Shown here in pieces: positions 37,685-49,272 of a stretch of DNA of 64,000 nucleotides. The stretch comes from Lepiota brunneoincarnata (lineage: Eukaryota > Basidiomycota > Agaricomycetes > Agaricales > Agaricaceae). The position numbers were made by a program, and so were the translations under genes. The notes under the pieces are model-generated. The model had not been told where the DNA came from, did no database searches, and saw only the letters and a list, made by a program, of their open reading frames with translations. How positions within the stretch are numbered: position 1 is the stretch's first letter; every line of letters begins with the position of its first letter. Where the stretch lies: assembly GCA_023014365.1 (NCBI GenBank), contig JAEBUN010000001.1, positions 3,100,001-3,164,000 of the forward strand. Reading direction: 5' to 3'.

Positions 37685-38838
37685 TCTGGCGATCCGGGCC
37701 TTTGCCTTTGGTAAGACTCCGCTCCCCAAGGGCTTGATCAAAACGTAATGGCGCAGGCCATCCAGAGTCTACTTTTGTCCCGTTTATACGTCTTTTGAAA
37801 GAGATTGACATCAACTCCTTGCTCGAACAATTGTGGCTTCCGCTTCCATAGCTGAACTTCGGCTGGTCCACCTTCGGGGAACGATGAATTCATGGATTCT
37901 TGATCGATTCTCAGTGCTACTTTTGGGAAATGCGTATCGTACCACCAACGTGAACGCTCAACGAACTCTTGAGGCTGCTTCTTGCGTGGTGTTCATCTCT
38001 GCTGCGCTTGCAACCTTTATCAAAATGAGCCACGGTCGAGCTTCATACGAGGTCGATATGACCTTTTTTCTGTAATTACCTTGGCTTTGGATCGAGCTTT
38101 GTTGCCTCTCTGGGAAATAGGCGAACGGCGGCAAGTTTTCAACTGTCCAACTTTTGACTCAGGGGCCTCCAAACCCTCTCCGAGCTTGGAAACAGTGTTT
38201 CCTTACCCACCATCGCACAATTGCTTCTTTGATTACACAACACAAGCCCGCCCTCGGCTCCCGTCGATTGTCTTATTCAGAGTCTGCCCTCTCGCCATCG
38301 GACCGCCTGGATGAACATATCATTGAGATGCAAAGGGTATCAGCGAGGACTCTGAGAGGCTAAACCCAGTCTATCGCATAAAAATCAGCCTCATCCAGTG
38401 TCCTTAGTCCGGGTTCAATACAACACCTGCCCTCATGCCTACGTGGACACTTCATGCTTGACAGCGATGGCCCGGATTGCCTCGTGGTGTTGTACACCGC
38501 GCTTCTTCCCCGGCGTTGCCGTCGAAGTTGTGATGCGCATGCACGCTTCGGAAGTGCTCAAAACCCAAAATGTACGTAGCAAAAGAGGAATTATGGAACC
38601 ATTACGAAGTTGTGCAGTAACGAGCTCCAGGCGAAACTTATTTAACCCCCCTCGAGTCCCCATTGCTCTCTTTCTATCATTCCCTTTCCTTCTTCTTTAT
38701 TTCGACTCTATTAACCCCTATCGCTTGAGCTGAACACTCCGTCCTATAACATTACATTTTCCTTTAACTAATCTCCCCCTTGGTCTTTCTCTGACGGACC
38801 TTGTATAATTCTTCCGTCCGTGCTTCTTGACTGCGAAA
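37685..38838. other. Interval between two Kre9-like genes
   Basis: About 1.15 kb. Plus-strand open frames at 37833-38075, 37982-38314 and 38154-38363 overlap one another and have no family resemblance, so no gene is called, though a short unknown gene cannot be ruled out. The last ~200 bp, with CT-rich sequence, look like the promoter of the gene at 38839. Confidence 0.35.
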
Positions 38839-39505
38839 ATGTTCAAAGCTGTCGCCCTCGCCTCAGCTGCCGCTGTTCTTCTGGTTTCGCCACTGTCTCT
38901 TGCTACACCTCTTAGCAACACTCAGGCAGACTCCCGTATTGTATTTAGTCCACACATCACCTACCCGAATGCTGCAGCCGTCTGGCCTACGGGCTCAGTG
39001 CAGAATGTCACTTGGGGTGAGTCCGCTGTTTTACTTGACTAGTCCACCAAGGAACCCTAATTGCCGCCTCCGACTGCGTATGCTAGACACGACTAACCTG
39101 CCGCATGAGAAACGTAAGACAACTGGTCTTGTTCTTCTCGGGTATCTGGAGAACGGAAGCGAGCATCTCGACGTCCGTGAGTGTTTCTATGTGCTCAGTG
39201 CATTGAAGATGGAGCGACTCAACGGTTTTAGGGAACCCCCTTGCCATTGGATTCCGGATGGATTCTGGGTCCGTTTCTGTCAGGGTACCTACGAAGTTGA
39301 AGGAGAGGAGTGACTATGTCTGTGTTGGTCGGTGTTAATTATAAAGCCCTCTGATGGTTTGTACTGACGATATTATCGCGACCAACAGTTTTCGGAGATT
39401 CTGTAAGCTTCACATTTATTTTGAACATGACTTCCAGCTCATCACGGTTGTACCTGGATCCAGGGTAACATATCGCAACAATTCAGAATCACTAGGGGAC
39501 ACTGA
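38839..39505 (+). CDS. Small secreted Kre9/Knh1-like protein (far-right copy)
   Basis: The ATG at 38839 opens MFKAVALASAAAVLLVSPLS, a signal peptide. It continues FSPHITYPNAAAVWPTGSVQ and NVTW, then after introns DTTNLPHEKRKTTGLVLLGY, LENGSEHLDV, RVPTKLKERSDYVC and a last exon with FGDSGNISQQFRITRGH ending in TGA at 39503-39505. Four introns are placed, the last (39388-39462 or so) ending at ggatccag. The SPHIT, NLP and LG-x-LEN-x-S segments match the far-left copy at 21029-21977 most closely, but the Ser/Thr stalk and GPI tail are absent. Confidence 0.8.
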
Positions 39506-40054
39506 AGGGCTTGGTCGGTGCTGCCTGCTCCCTCCCTCCCTCTTGAGTTTAGTGTATTCCACCATTAATTCCGACTTGGACTATTAGTTTATATTTTGGT
39601 GTCCTGTGTTTCTAAAAAAATACATCACAGTTAATAGTTAGGCCCTGTCACTGATTTCCCCAGAGCGCCTTTGAAAATATGTACAGCAAATCGGGTGGGC
39701 CATTCCTCCGGGCTGCTAATATTTTTCTATCGCGTGCGTCCACGGCACGGTATGTATAAAACTTTTGCAACGAGTTGGAAGGGTCCGGAGTCCAGACCTT
39801 ATGCGCACGAGCATCAAACAGTCTTCTTGGCGATCCGGGTGGCGTCCTGCGTGTAGTTGTTGCTCAGGCTTGCTGTGAGTGACATAGGTCGCAATCTCGG
39901 CCGCGGTGATAAAGCTTTGGCATGCGGCTGTACAGGCGGTGAATCTTATCTCACAACACTCATGAACGAGACACTGGAACACGAAATCCTGTACAATGCT
40001 CTCTGGAAACAACCACTCGATGGGGTGGTCTGGGATGTTCCCAATTACCCAGGC
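39506..40054. other. Transition from genes to mobile DNA
   Basis: No gene is supported. A 98-codon minus frame (39716-40012) has several Cys and no family resemblance and may be the edge of an old element. Sequence character changes near 40000 to CpG-poor, TG/CA-rich DNA. Confidence 0.35.
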
Positions 40055-41831
40055 TCAACCTCCAGCAGTTCTGGTATCTGAACAAAGAGTTGTCCCTTTG
40101 TCACATAGTACTTCACCACTTTCTCGTATAGGCCCTTCTCCTCGAGGGATACTCAAGCCATCTCCCATAGATATTTTGTTCCCTTCAACTCTAATTTGGC
40201 TGGCTTGTTTATCCGCCTCCATGGCCAGGCAGAATAACCAGCTATGCCCTAATAACCAACAGTAGAAACACTTGTGATTGGAAAGTGACCCTGCTAGCCC
40301 ACTCCCAGTGTTCCTCTGCACATGATTATAGCCAGCATGGTTATGTCCATCCTTTGCCAAACTCTCTAAGTATGATTTTAAGGTATGCCCCTGGATATTC
40401 ATGAGGTCCTTAAGCTCTGCGAGGCCACCTGCCATCTGCAAAACCTCATCCTGAAATTTCTGCTTTGAGCTTTGCAGCTCTTGCTTTACTACAGGGCCAT
40501 AAGTCCCTGTTCCAGACATTGCAGGTGGGTGGCTCATAGATGCTGAGTTCACTGGCCTCAAATCCTGATGAAGGGATTACATGAGTGTTTTACCAATCAA
40601 AATTTTGACAGCTTTATCCACAATGATCCTCCAATCATAGGGGTCCTCTTTGTGTAAATTCTTCCCAGTCAGTGCTGACCCATCACTTGCAGTTCTACAT
40701 GCCCCAGTGATTGCTAATCTTGCATTAAGTACATCCTGGAACACTGAGTCCAGTGCACTCATAAATAACTCAACTAGCTCTCAGTTCAAGACTACTGCCA
40801 GCAACTTCAGGCACTTCTCTGCTTTGAGAATGAATTGCCTTTTGAAGTCCAAGTCTTTATGCTCCTCATTCATTGCAATGCCTCTACTCTCTGTGCAGAG
40901 TTCCCTCAATCATCACACTGATGTAAGGGGACTTGCAGTGATGCTCCCCCTTACACAAGGTACATCTAGAGGTCTACAGTTTGATGTCTGGGCTTGGCCT
41001 CTCTAGCTGATGCCTGATGACCAAGCCTGGCCTCGGCCTTTGGCCACCCCCATCCCCAAGCCCAACTTAGCAAACAATTGTATTTACTAACATTGCTGTT
41101 TATTGCTTGCACATATTATTTCTAGTAGTCTATGTAGTGTTGGACTACCCAGTCTGTGTGCATGCCTCTATGTACTTAAATAGCACAGGTGTTGATTGCG
41201 ATCAGTACCTGAATATCAACTTGGTTCTGGTGCACTATTCTCCCCTAACAACTGAGCCCTGCTCAGCTGCTGCAGTCTTGGGATACTCTTTCTTTAATCT
41301 CTCTACAAAGCCTGTCCAGCTTCCTGCTAGGAATTCTGCAAAACTCATCCACTCTTCACAGATATCCTGGTCCACATATGGTACTGCCCAATTTATCCTT
41401 TCTGCATCATCCATTGTCTTCATTATCATGAAGAGCCATTCAAGTGTCCAGAGGTAATTTCTCAATGTCTGTGGTTTTGATGTATCCCATCTGGGAGTAT
41501 TATTGCTAAAGGGAATTAGCATATGCTTGTGTCCCATTTTACTAGCTGTAGTTGTTGTAGATGGCATAGTTTGGTTTGTCTGTACAGTCAGAGTTGACTG
41601 TAATATCTGTGGTACTGTAGAAGCACCAGGAGGGTTCATATGAAACAAGTTTTGGTTTGGTAATGCTAAGCTTAGCATAGGAACAGTCTGACCATCCTGG
41701 TTTTTAGTGTGCGGCATATGCACTATGTTGTGAGCTGAGGCTGGAAGCCTTATAGTAATTCTGGGAGCAGTAGAGATTGGTGGTTCAGCTTCTCTCAATA
41801 CTACAACTGCTGAACCACTTGCTGTGTTCAC
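40055..41831 (-). pseudogene. Decayed Ty3/Gypsy gag
   Basis: Open fragments at 41235-41831, 40577-40762 and 40055-40561 run in the same direction but in two frames with gaps, so the gene is broken. The first part has a capsid-like core (WDTSKPQTLRNYLWTLEWL, AVPYVDQDICEEWMSFAEF) resembling the gag of the Gypsy element at 42932-49816. The last part holds a zinc knuckle CFYCWLLGHSWLFC (C-x2-C-x4-H-x4-C). No protease or polymerase follows before the host genes, so this is a gag-only remnant. A related primer-binding site lies upstream at 42085-42100. The region is CpG-depleted, consistent with age. Confidence 0.65.
40922..40955. repeat. 34-bp near-palindrome with LTR-like ends
   Basis: The sequence begins TGTAAGGGGA and ends CCCCCTTACA, an inverted repeat around a short spacer. 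The ends match those of the LTR at 59036-59506 (TGTAAG..CTTACA). It may be a deletion remnant or chance. Confidence 0.35.
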
Positions 41832-42084
41832 AGCTATGGAACTAGTAGGATCTTTTCGCTTTCAAGAGGTACTAGCAGCAATGAGGCCTTCAGAACCTTC
41901 TGGACGATTAGAATTCTGAGTAGTTCTCTGTTTTGGGGGGTCAACCTTCCTGAGACTGCTCTTGGAGGATGTTTTGGGTGACTTTATGGTCTTTGCTTGA
42001 ACCTTTTTCTGCTTTGCAGGTGACAGGTGTGCCAGTGTCCAAGTCTTTTGGTGTTTGTCTTGTGAAATTCAACTGAAAACCCCC

Positions 42085-42100
42085 CTTGCAGTGGGCTCCA
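42085..42100 (-). promoter_or_regulatory. Primer-binding site of the decayed Gypsy element
   Basis: Read on the minus strand the site begins TGGAGCCCACTGCAAG, complementary to a tRNA 3' end with CCA. It differs by two bases from the start of the site of the intact-looking Gypsy element at 49252-49269, and it sits upstream of the gag remnant as expected. A remnant LTR beginning TGAAAAGG at 42103 would be interrupted by the chromovirus inserted at 42198. Confidence 0.55.
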
Positions 42101-42192
42101 GATGAAAAGGTAGAAACATTTATGGGTTTTAATATAGATAAAGGGCTTGTTTTCACTAAGCTTAGCCAAAATTCAATAAGCTTAAGTTAATA

Positions 42193-42197
42193 CAAGT
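42193..42197. repeat. Target-site duplication, left (caagt)
   Basis: The five bases caagt directly precede the left LTR of the composite chromovirus and recur directly after its right LTR (57329-57333). This fixes both ends of the insertion. Confidence 0.9.
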
Positions 42198-42895
42198 TGT
42201 TATGATCCGTGCTCCTTCTGTATCCGAGGATAACTGGAGACGGCCTTCAATCACTCTATAAGGTGTCCGAGACGGTTGGCCTTATAGAGCTTAGTGGATC
42301 GCGCTCAATGAGATAACGAGGGAAGACGCCAAGTTAAGGCAGAGAGGTAAACGACCGCTGTTAACAAGATTAAAGCTTAGGGCTTTAATCTCTACTTGTA
42401 CAGGCCTTATATACCTATGAGGTGCTATATACTCGTTATAGGTTACTTGGCTGTTCTACTGGTCGTGCGCAGTCCTGACCATGATGCACATCCTGGCTGA
42501 TGGCATCCTAGTGTTATTTATATTACAATGAGTCAGTACTCTTGCTACTGCTGTGCGATGTTCCATCGCTTTCCTCTGACTCATAATCTTCTTCTCCCGA
42601 TTGTATCTCCATGGAGTCCTCTCCGTTCTCGCTCTCCATTCTCTCGGTGCTTCCATCCGTATCGGAGGTTGGGTCGGTTGATCCATGGTTATCTTCCTCG
42701 TCCTCGGGGCATTCCAATATATCCTCCAGGGTTATCTCCATTCCTGCTTCTCTCGCCAGGTCCTGCATGGCGGTGTAATATTCCCCTTCCTCGTCTTCAT
42801 ATTCTTGTGCCTGTAATTGGTCTGTAGTCTCCTGTACCCATCTTGTAAAGTCGAACAATAGTTCTTGTTCCTCCCGGTCTGGACTGTTCATAACA
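42198..42895 (-). repeat. Chromovirus 3' LTR
   Basis: This 698-bp LTR is the downstream one in the transcribed (minus) direction. Its 3'-LTR role follows from gene order. It contains the coding end of the third ORF (stop at 42523), so the U3 part is protein-coding. Confidence 0.9.
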
Positions 42896-42931
42896 TTATC
42901 CCCTTCGTAAGGTCTGATGTCCTCATCAGAC

Positions 42932-43475
42932 TGTATGAAGGTTTGCGAGTTCGAGAGGGGAGGCAAGCGTCGTTGAGCTGAGTCAAGGAGAGGGAGAGAT
43001 CGCGACAGAACTTTCGAGATAGAGGATATATATTTTTTCACTGGAGGACGAATCCTCCCTCTTCTACATTAAATACGGTAAAGAAATAAATACTACGTTA
43101 TTCGTCGGTTATCAGAGAAGACAGTGAACGTACACGAAAAGGAGCGAAATTGTATAACTACGAGAGGCCATGTAAGTGAAACAAAATGTAGCGAAGACAA
43201 ATTTTCGTGAAACAGGAACCTGGAGAAAAACTTACAAGTACGCTAGGAAGGAAAAGGTAGCTAGAAGGAAGGAGAGGGAATGGCTGTACTAAAGGTGTAG
43301 AAAAACTTAAGGAATGAAGAAAAATTTACATATGTTTCAACGGGAGGGGACTTATCTGAAGACCGAGGGTATACGTGGCCCAGGGTCGTCGCTCCGTTCC
43401 GTCGTTCGTCATCTGAGTCCGACGCTCGTCCTCTTCCGTATCGTTTCCACGCGTAGCCAGGAGACTACTCCCACA
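42932..43475 (-). repeat. Nested Gypsy 3' LTR
   Basis: This 544-bp LTR is identical in length to the copy at 49273-49816, with 10 substitutions and no indels. It lies next to the polypurine tract, which marks it as the 3' LTR in the minus direction. Confidence 0.9.
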
Positions 43476-43506
43476 TCTCCCCCTTTCTTTCGGATCGCAA
43501 CTGTCC

Positions 43507-46500
43507 TCAGTTGCCCTCACCATCATCTTCCACAGCCGCCAAATCTTCCGAATCCACAAATTCCGTAACTTCCAAACGAGCGCGAGACCGAGGGTGGTAA
43601 GGGATGAGACGGAAGGCGGCGAATTTGAGGCGAGATACTGCGCCGTTAACCTCGGCAAGTATATAGGCTCCGCTGCGCAACTGCTTGACTACCACCATAG
43701 GACCGAAATAACGAGGTTTGCACTTGCGGCCAAGTTCCGGTTCGATGCGTTTGTTTAAGACCAGCACGAGCGCACCCGGTCCGAACTTATGGTCGCGAAT
43801 TCGGCCTTGGTTTCGCTTAGCGAAATCTCCTGTAGACCTATAACGCGCAGCCAGGACCTTGTCTTCCATGGTCTTGAGGTCGTCATCACGTTTCTCGAGG
43901 GCTCGGGCACGGACCGCCAGCAGCTCGGAGTCAGAGAGTCGGTTAGCGATGTGAGGGAACAAGAAGGTCGCCTCGGCGATGTCGAATGGGAGCAACGGCT
44001 CGATTCCATGGACGGTGTAGTAGGGTGTCATGCCAGTAGCCTTTCTTGTAGTAACTCGGTCGGCCCAAAAAATGTATGCAGCGTGTTCGTACCATTTGCG
44101 CGCATCGCCGTTGCAAGCCTTGATGAGAGCATCTCGAATAGTCCTGTGCGTCGTTTCTACCACTCCGTTGGATTGGGAATTGTAAGCTGAAATACGAATG
44201 TGGTGGATATGATACTTATCAGCTAACCAGTCCAGCGCAGCTACAAATGCTGTCCCGTTATCTGTAACGATCTCGTCTAAACCTCCCCATCGACACAAGA
44301 TCTCTTCAAATATGAAGGCCCCGAGCGTTCGACCATTTTCCTTCTTGAGAGCTCGCCATTCTGGCCAACCTGTGAGGCTACAACGGGCTTGTACAATATA
44401 CTTGAAGCCGTGGGAGGGCGGCATATGCATGGTATCAACGTATGCCTTCCAAAAAAGCGTTGCTGGGTGCTGGATTACGGGGGGGATTACAACATGTTGA
44501 GTAGAGCGAATCTGGCATTGGTGACATGTCTTGAGGTACCAGCGTAGGTCTTGATCGAGAGTAGGCCACCAGAAACGATCCGATAAGGTACGTCGTGTCG
44601 CAAAAAATCCCTTGTGACCTAACTGATCATGTGCCGCTTTCAACAAACCCACCCTTGCATCCGTTCCCATCACCACCTGTTGATGCCGCCCTCCGTGTTC
44701 CTTCCTCCACAACTTGTCCCCTCTAACAAAAAACCTGCCAGCGTGACGGAGAAATGTTACTTTGGCCTTATCAGTGAGTCCTTGTGGCATTTTCATTGTC
44801 TCCAGAAATTTTCTGACTGCTCCTAGTTTCTTGTCTGTCTCTTCTGCTCGAAAATTTGCTGCATCGTCACCGATTTCTAGTCTGCCCTCCCCCTTCCTTT
44901 CTGATATGACGTCCCTGTCATTCCCCTGACCCACTGTCATCACCCGAGCTGAACCAACATCCCCAGTTGATCCTGCCACCCAAACCCCACATCCAATCAC
45001 CTCGTCAACCCAGTCCTCTGCTTCATCCACACCTTCCCCTGCCTCTTCACCATCCTCCTCCGCTGCCCGGCGTCTTGATAACCCATCTGGACCCTTGTGT
45101 TTCGCCCCTGGAACATGTACCAAGTCAAAATCAAACATCAAGATGGCCGAAATCCAACGATTCATGGCTGCGTTCGGGTGAATGTCAGGTTTGTTCACCA
45201 TTCCCTTGATGTACTGTGCATCAACCTCAACCACTAATTTTTTTGCCCCAATTATCCAGAGTTTCGTCGCATTGAGTGCTCGAAAGAGGCCATATAACTC
45301 GAGCTTGGCCTGTGAATATCGCGAAATCCGTTCGCTCCACGCAATCGATCCAAAACGTGCTGGCCGTCGTCGTTCCTCCTCATCCAGCTGCACTAAAACG
45401 AACCCGACTGCAATCACTGAGGTATCCACTGATAGAATAATAGGAAAGGGGAGTGTGTGATCGATTGGCCGAATTGCCTTGCATGTCGTAACACGTTTCT
45501 TTACCTCCTCCATCGCTACCTTCTGTTCATCTTCCCATCGAAAGGCCTCCTTCGTCACTCTCATTAGCTTCGTTAACGGGTTGCACACCTCCGCAAAACC
45601 CTTGATCCAGTTCCTCACTGTACCCGCCATCCCCAAAAATCCTCGGACTTCTGACACGTTCCAACATTCCGGCCACTTCAAAATCTTGTCCACTGTCGTC
45701 CCATCTGGTTCCTGACCCTCGTACGTGCATCGCCGTCCCACCACAATGATATCTGGCTGACATAATTGAAGTTTCTTGGCTGATACGGTCGCGCCTGCAT
45801 GTTTGAGCCGATGAAGGACCCGATTCAGGTCATTGGCATGTTCCCAGATAAAACGCCGAATGCCTGGGTTGTCCAGAATGGTCTCGTAAGTACCATCGTG
45901 CTTCTCATACCGTGATTTGGGCCCTAACAATGTGACATCATCTAGGAAGTTTGGTGCACAATCAGTTTCGTTTTGCAGGATAAAGGCCACATCGTTATGG
46001 AAGATTCCTACTGAGCCTGTCCAGCCCTGAGGAAGTACTGTGAGACGCATCGTGCCGAGTGGTGTATCAAATGTTGTGTAATCGTGAGATCCCTCTGCCA
46101 AGGTACGGTGATCATAGCCAACGAAAAGGTCCAATCCTGAGTATATTGCACGCGCTGAGCATTGTTCTGCATACAGATAGACGAGGGGGGGTTCTTGTGA
46201 ATCGCGAATCGTGACTGCATTGAGGGGAGTAAGATTGTGAACGATACGTATATTCCCATCTTTCTTGGCGACCGTAAACCACTGATGTCGATAGGAGCTA
46301 TAAGACGGTTCATATACCCCTGATCCGACCTTCTGTTTGATGAGGTTGACGACCTTCTCGCGAATGCCAGGGGGGATTGGCAGAGTCCTTTGGGTCCATG
46401 GTACATGTTCGATAACTGGAATTTTGACCGGTGAGAAGTAATCATCCTGAAAACGTCCCTTCTCTGATTCATCCCATGCTAACCCCATCTCGTTCTTCAC

Positions 46501-48993
46501 TAGTACCTCCGCAACCAGCTTCTGCTCCTCTGGCCACAAGAATGCATTCGAAAATAGTCCAAGTGCATCCATACGTTCCTGAGTCAACCGTACACCTGGC
46601 GAAAATGATGGAGGGAAGGGGGATAAACCAGGTAGGGACCTCAAAGGATCTTCTGGGAAATGGCGCAGAATTCTGATGTCACTTGGCATTGTTCCAGGGA
46701 CTGGTCGCACCTTGTCAGCTACCTTCTTGTAGGCCAGACACCTTGACTCCATATTGTAGGAAAAGGATGACCCCAGGATTACCTCCGTAAGAGAATCCAT
46801 ACCTGCCTTGACTTCCACTCCGTAATTCACCACCTCACTTCCTAGTACCATCAGGCCTTGTTTCATCCTCCCCCCAACTCGTTCTCTCGTTGGCACTACC
46901 ACCTTCCTTTCTCCTCCCACTGGATCTGTGATCACCACATCCACCCCTCCATCCTCTCGTTCCACTTTTCCTAACTTCACGCTCTTTTGCCAAGGCCTCC
47001 CTAACAACAGTCAATACGGTGCCGTTTGGGGTGCAACAAATGCATGCACATAAGTCTGGATTCCCCCCACTTCAATTTCCAACCACTCAGCACATCCTCC
47101 CAGGTCCTCCTTTGCCCCACTTGCTACCTGCATCGTCATTCGTCGTCCAGGATTGACTCCAACTCCTAATTCTTCCCATAAATCCCTTCGCACCACCACA
47201 ATTTCAGACCCCTCATCCAAAAGCCCCACCTCCTGCACCTTCCCCATTACAACTACATCCACTTCTCGAAGCGGTGTCGCAAACTCGAGTGGAATACCTG
47301 GTATTGTGGTTATTGTGGCTCCGACGGCTGCCTTCTGGGTACGTGTGTTTTCCACCATGACTTTTCGAAGATCTCCACTGAGTGACAATAAGTCCCGAAT
47401 CGTAACTTCTGGGACCTTGGTTTCCAGAATTCGGTCAAAAACCTGCTGCGCAGCTTGAGAATTGGCAAGCTTTGACTCGAATCGATATGCTGGTTGGTGA
47501 ACCACTGTTGAACTCCCTCCCTTTCCCTCGCTAACTCTCTTGCTCCCCATAGCCTGCTCCTCCCCTTTCTCCGTTGATCCCCCACTTGACCCCTTCTTCT
47601 CCTGAGCTCGTGTGGTTGCAAACCCATCGGCCTCTCCTCTTCCTCCTAACCCCTCTAACTCTGCTACAGCTCCCCATACGAAACCTTCGACTTCCGTAGT
47701 AGCCACAAATGAACTGAGGGCAGCTGGGGCCGGAGCCATCTGAACAGGTACTGGTGCAGGTGGAATATGGGGTGGCACATCGCGCAAGCCAAGCTTCACG
47801 TCAATTGCCCCCTTGAGGCCTCCTGGGTGACGTCGGTCTATCTGGGTTCCATCTGTGTGAGCGTAGAAGCCATTTGTGAGTGTGATAACCCGTCTCATGC
47901 GCACATATTCTGCTGCTATGGGGCATGTTCTGATGCGGCAGTCAGGCTTCATACAGAAACGACATCGATTGTCTGTTGGAGGGTTGGATGCATAGGCATG
48001 ATGGGATGTCATAATGGGCTGTGTTGGGCCACCTATTGCTGGCACTCGGGTGATGGGTGTGGTCCATCATGTTGGCGGTGGGATCCTCTCAGCTAATGCT
48101 GGAGCTGCCAAGACTAGTCGCGCATATGTTGACGCATAGTCTACGTCTGCCATATCTAAGCCATGGAGTTTCTTCGTCAATTCTTCCACCTCACTTCTCT
48201 CATCCTTTCTCTCCTCAAACTGTACTTTCCTCGTCTTTACCTCCCTTTTTCCCAATCTGCCTTTCTTCTTCTGCCCATCTTCCTCATCACTTGATTCGCC
48301 TGACTCCTCATCACTTGAGTCTTTCCTTCCTCGACCCTTCCTCCCTCTCCTCCTCTGCCTTGCTAATTTTTCCAAAATAGGATCATCATCCTCATCATCC
48401 ACAGCCTCCCTCGAAAACACAAAACGTCCGGCCTCCATTGTCTTTTCAATAGTCGGGACCTGAGATCGGTCAAATGCATGGTCTTTTGTTTCCAGGCGAT
48501 TTCGGATAGCTTTGCGAGCCTTTGTAGGTAGCCCTTTCCAAAAATAACGGTCTCGATCATCTTTGTTGATTTTCTTGTTGTCCACCAGGTATGAAGCAAC
48601 TGGCCAAAACTCCCGATAATAAGTATTGAGATCATCTTCATCGTCAACATCTCCATCGGCTGCCCTGGTGATTATTTTGACAAGCTGATTGACCGTAAAC
48701 TTTTCGCCGAGTTGGGACTTGGAGTACAAGTCGAGTATCTTGTTCTTCAGCTTGTCAAAGTCATTCTCATACCCCTCTAAGCTCTTCCAGAATCGTTTCG
48801 TCTTCGCATCTGTATACCTCACCACCACTTTCGCCTTCTCCCGCACATCCAACCCACATGCTATCGCATGTTCCTCAAACTCCTCCAGGAAATCCTTCAA
48901 CTCCTCTGGGTATTTCGGATCAAAGTCAGGAGCACGAGAGCTGCCAGGTGCTGGCATCCCTGCGATCCCCTTGGTTGTAGTGTTGGTTGCCAT
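43507..48993 (-). pseudogene. Nested Gypsy gag-pol polyprotein with two in-frame TGA codons
   Basis: A single frame of about 1829 codons starts at ATG 48991-48993 (MATNTTTKGIAGMPAPGSSR) and ends at 43507. Order: capsid (FLEEFEEHAIACGLDVREK), TGA at 48067-48069, a knuckle-like CRFCMKPDCRIRTC in which Cys replaces the usual His, aspartic-protease region, TGA at 47011-47013, then reverse transcriptase (VAKKDGNIRIVHNLTPLNAV, catalytic FLDD rather than YxDD), RNase H (ILSVDTSVIAVGFVL), integrase zinc finger (HKGFFATRRTL..CHQCQ), DDE core (AYVDTMHMP, EIVTDNGTAF, NGVVETTH) and a C-terminal GPY/F-like segment. Both TGA codons would fit the family as CGA, so they look like C-to-T changes at CpG. No chromodomain is visible. 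Confidence 0.88.
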
Positions 48994-49251
48994 TGTGCTT
49001 GTAAGTGATCTTGATATGACTGGTGGGCTGTATTGACTGAGCAATGTCCTTCGCGAATTCCCTCGTAACGTTTCTTCGATCTCCGTGGTTATGTTTTCCT
49101 TAGTCTTTCTTTCTTTTGCTGGCCTTGGGATCTTTGATGGCTGTGAGAGGCTTCTTTGATAGGTACGTGCTCGGGTTGTGAGCTCGTTTGCCGTGATGTT
49201 GGATAAGGGAATAGGGGCAAGGGTTTAGGTGTCAAGGACAGCTAACACCTA

Positions 49252-49269
49252 CCCTCGCGGTGGGCTCCA
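49252..49269 (-). promoter_or_regulatory. tRNA primer-binding site of the nested Gypsy
   Basis: Three bases after the 5' LTR, the minus strand reads TGGAGCCCACCGCGAGG, complementary to a tRNA ending in CCA. I do not identify the tRNA. The decayed element at 42085-42100 has nearly the same site. Confidence 0.7.
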
Positions 49270-49272
49270 CTT

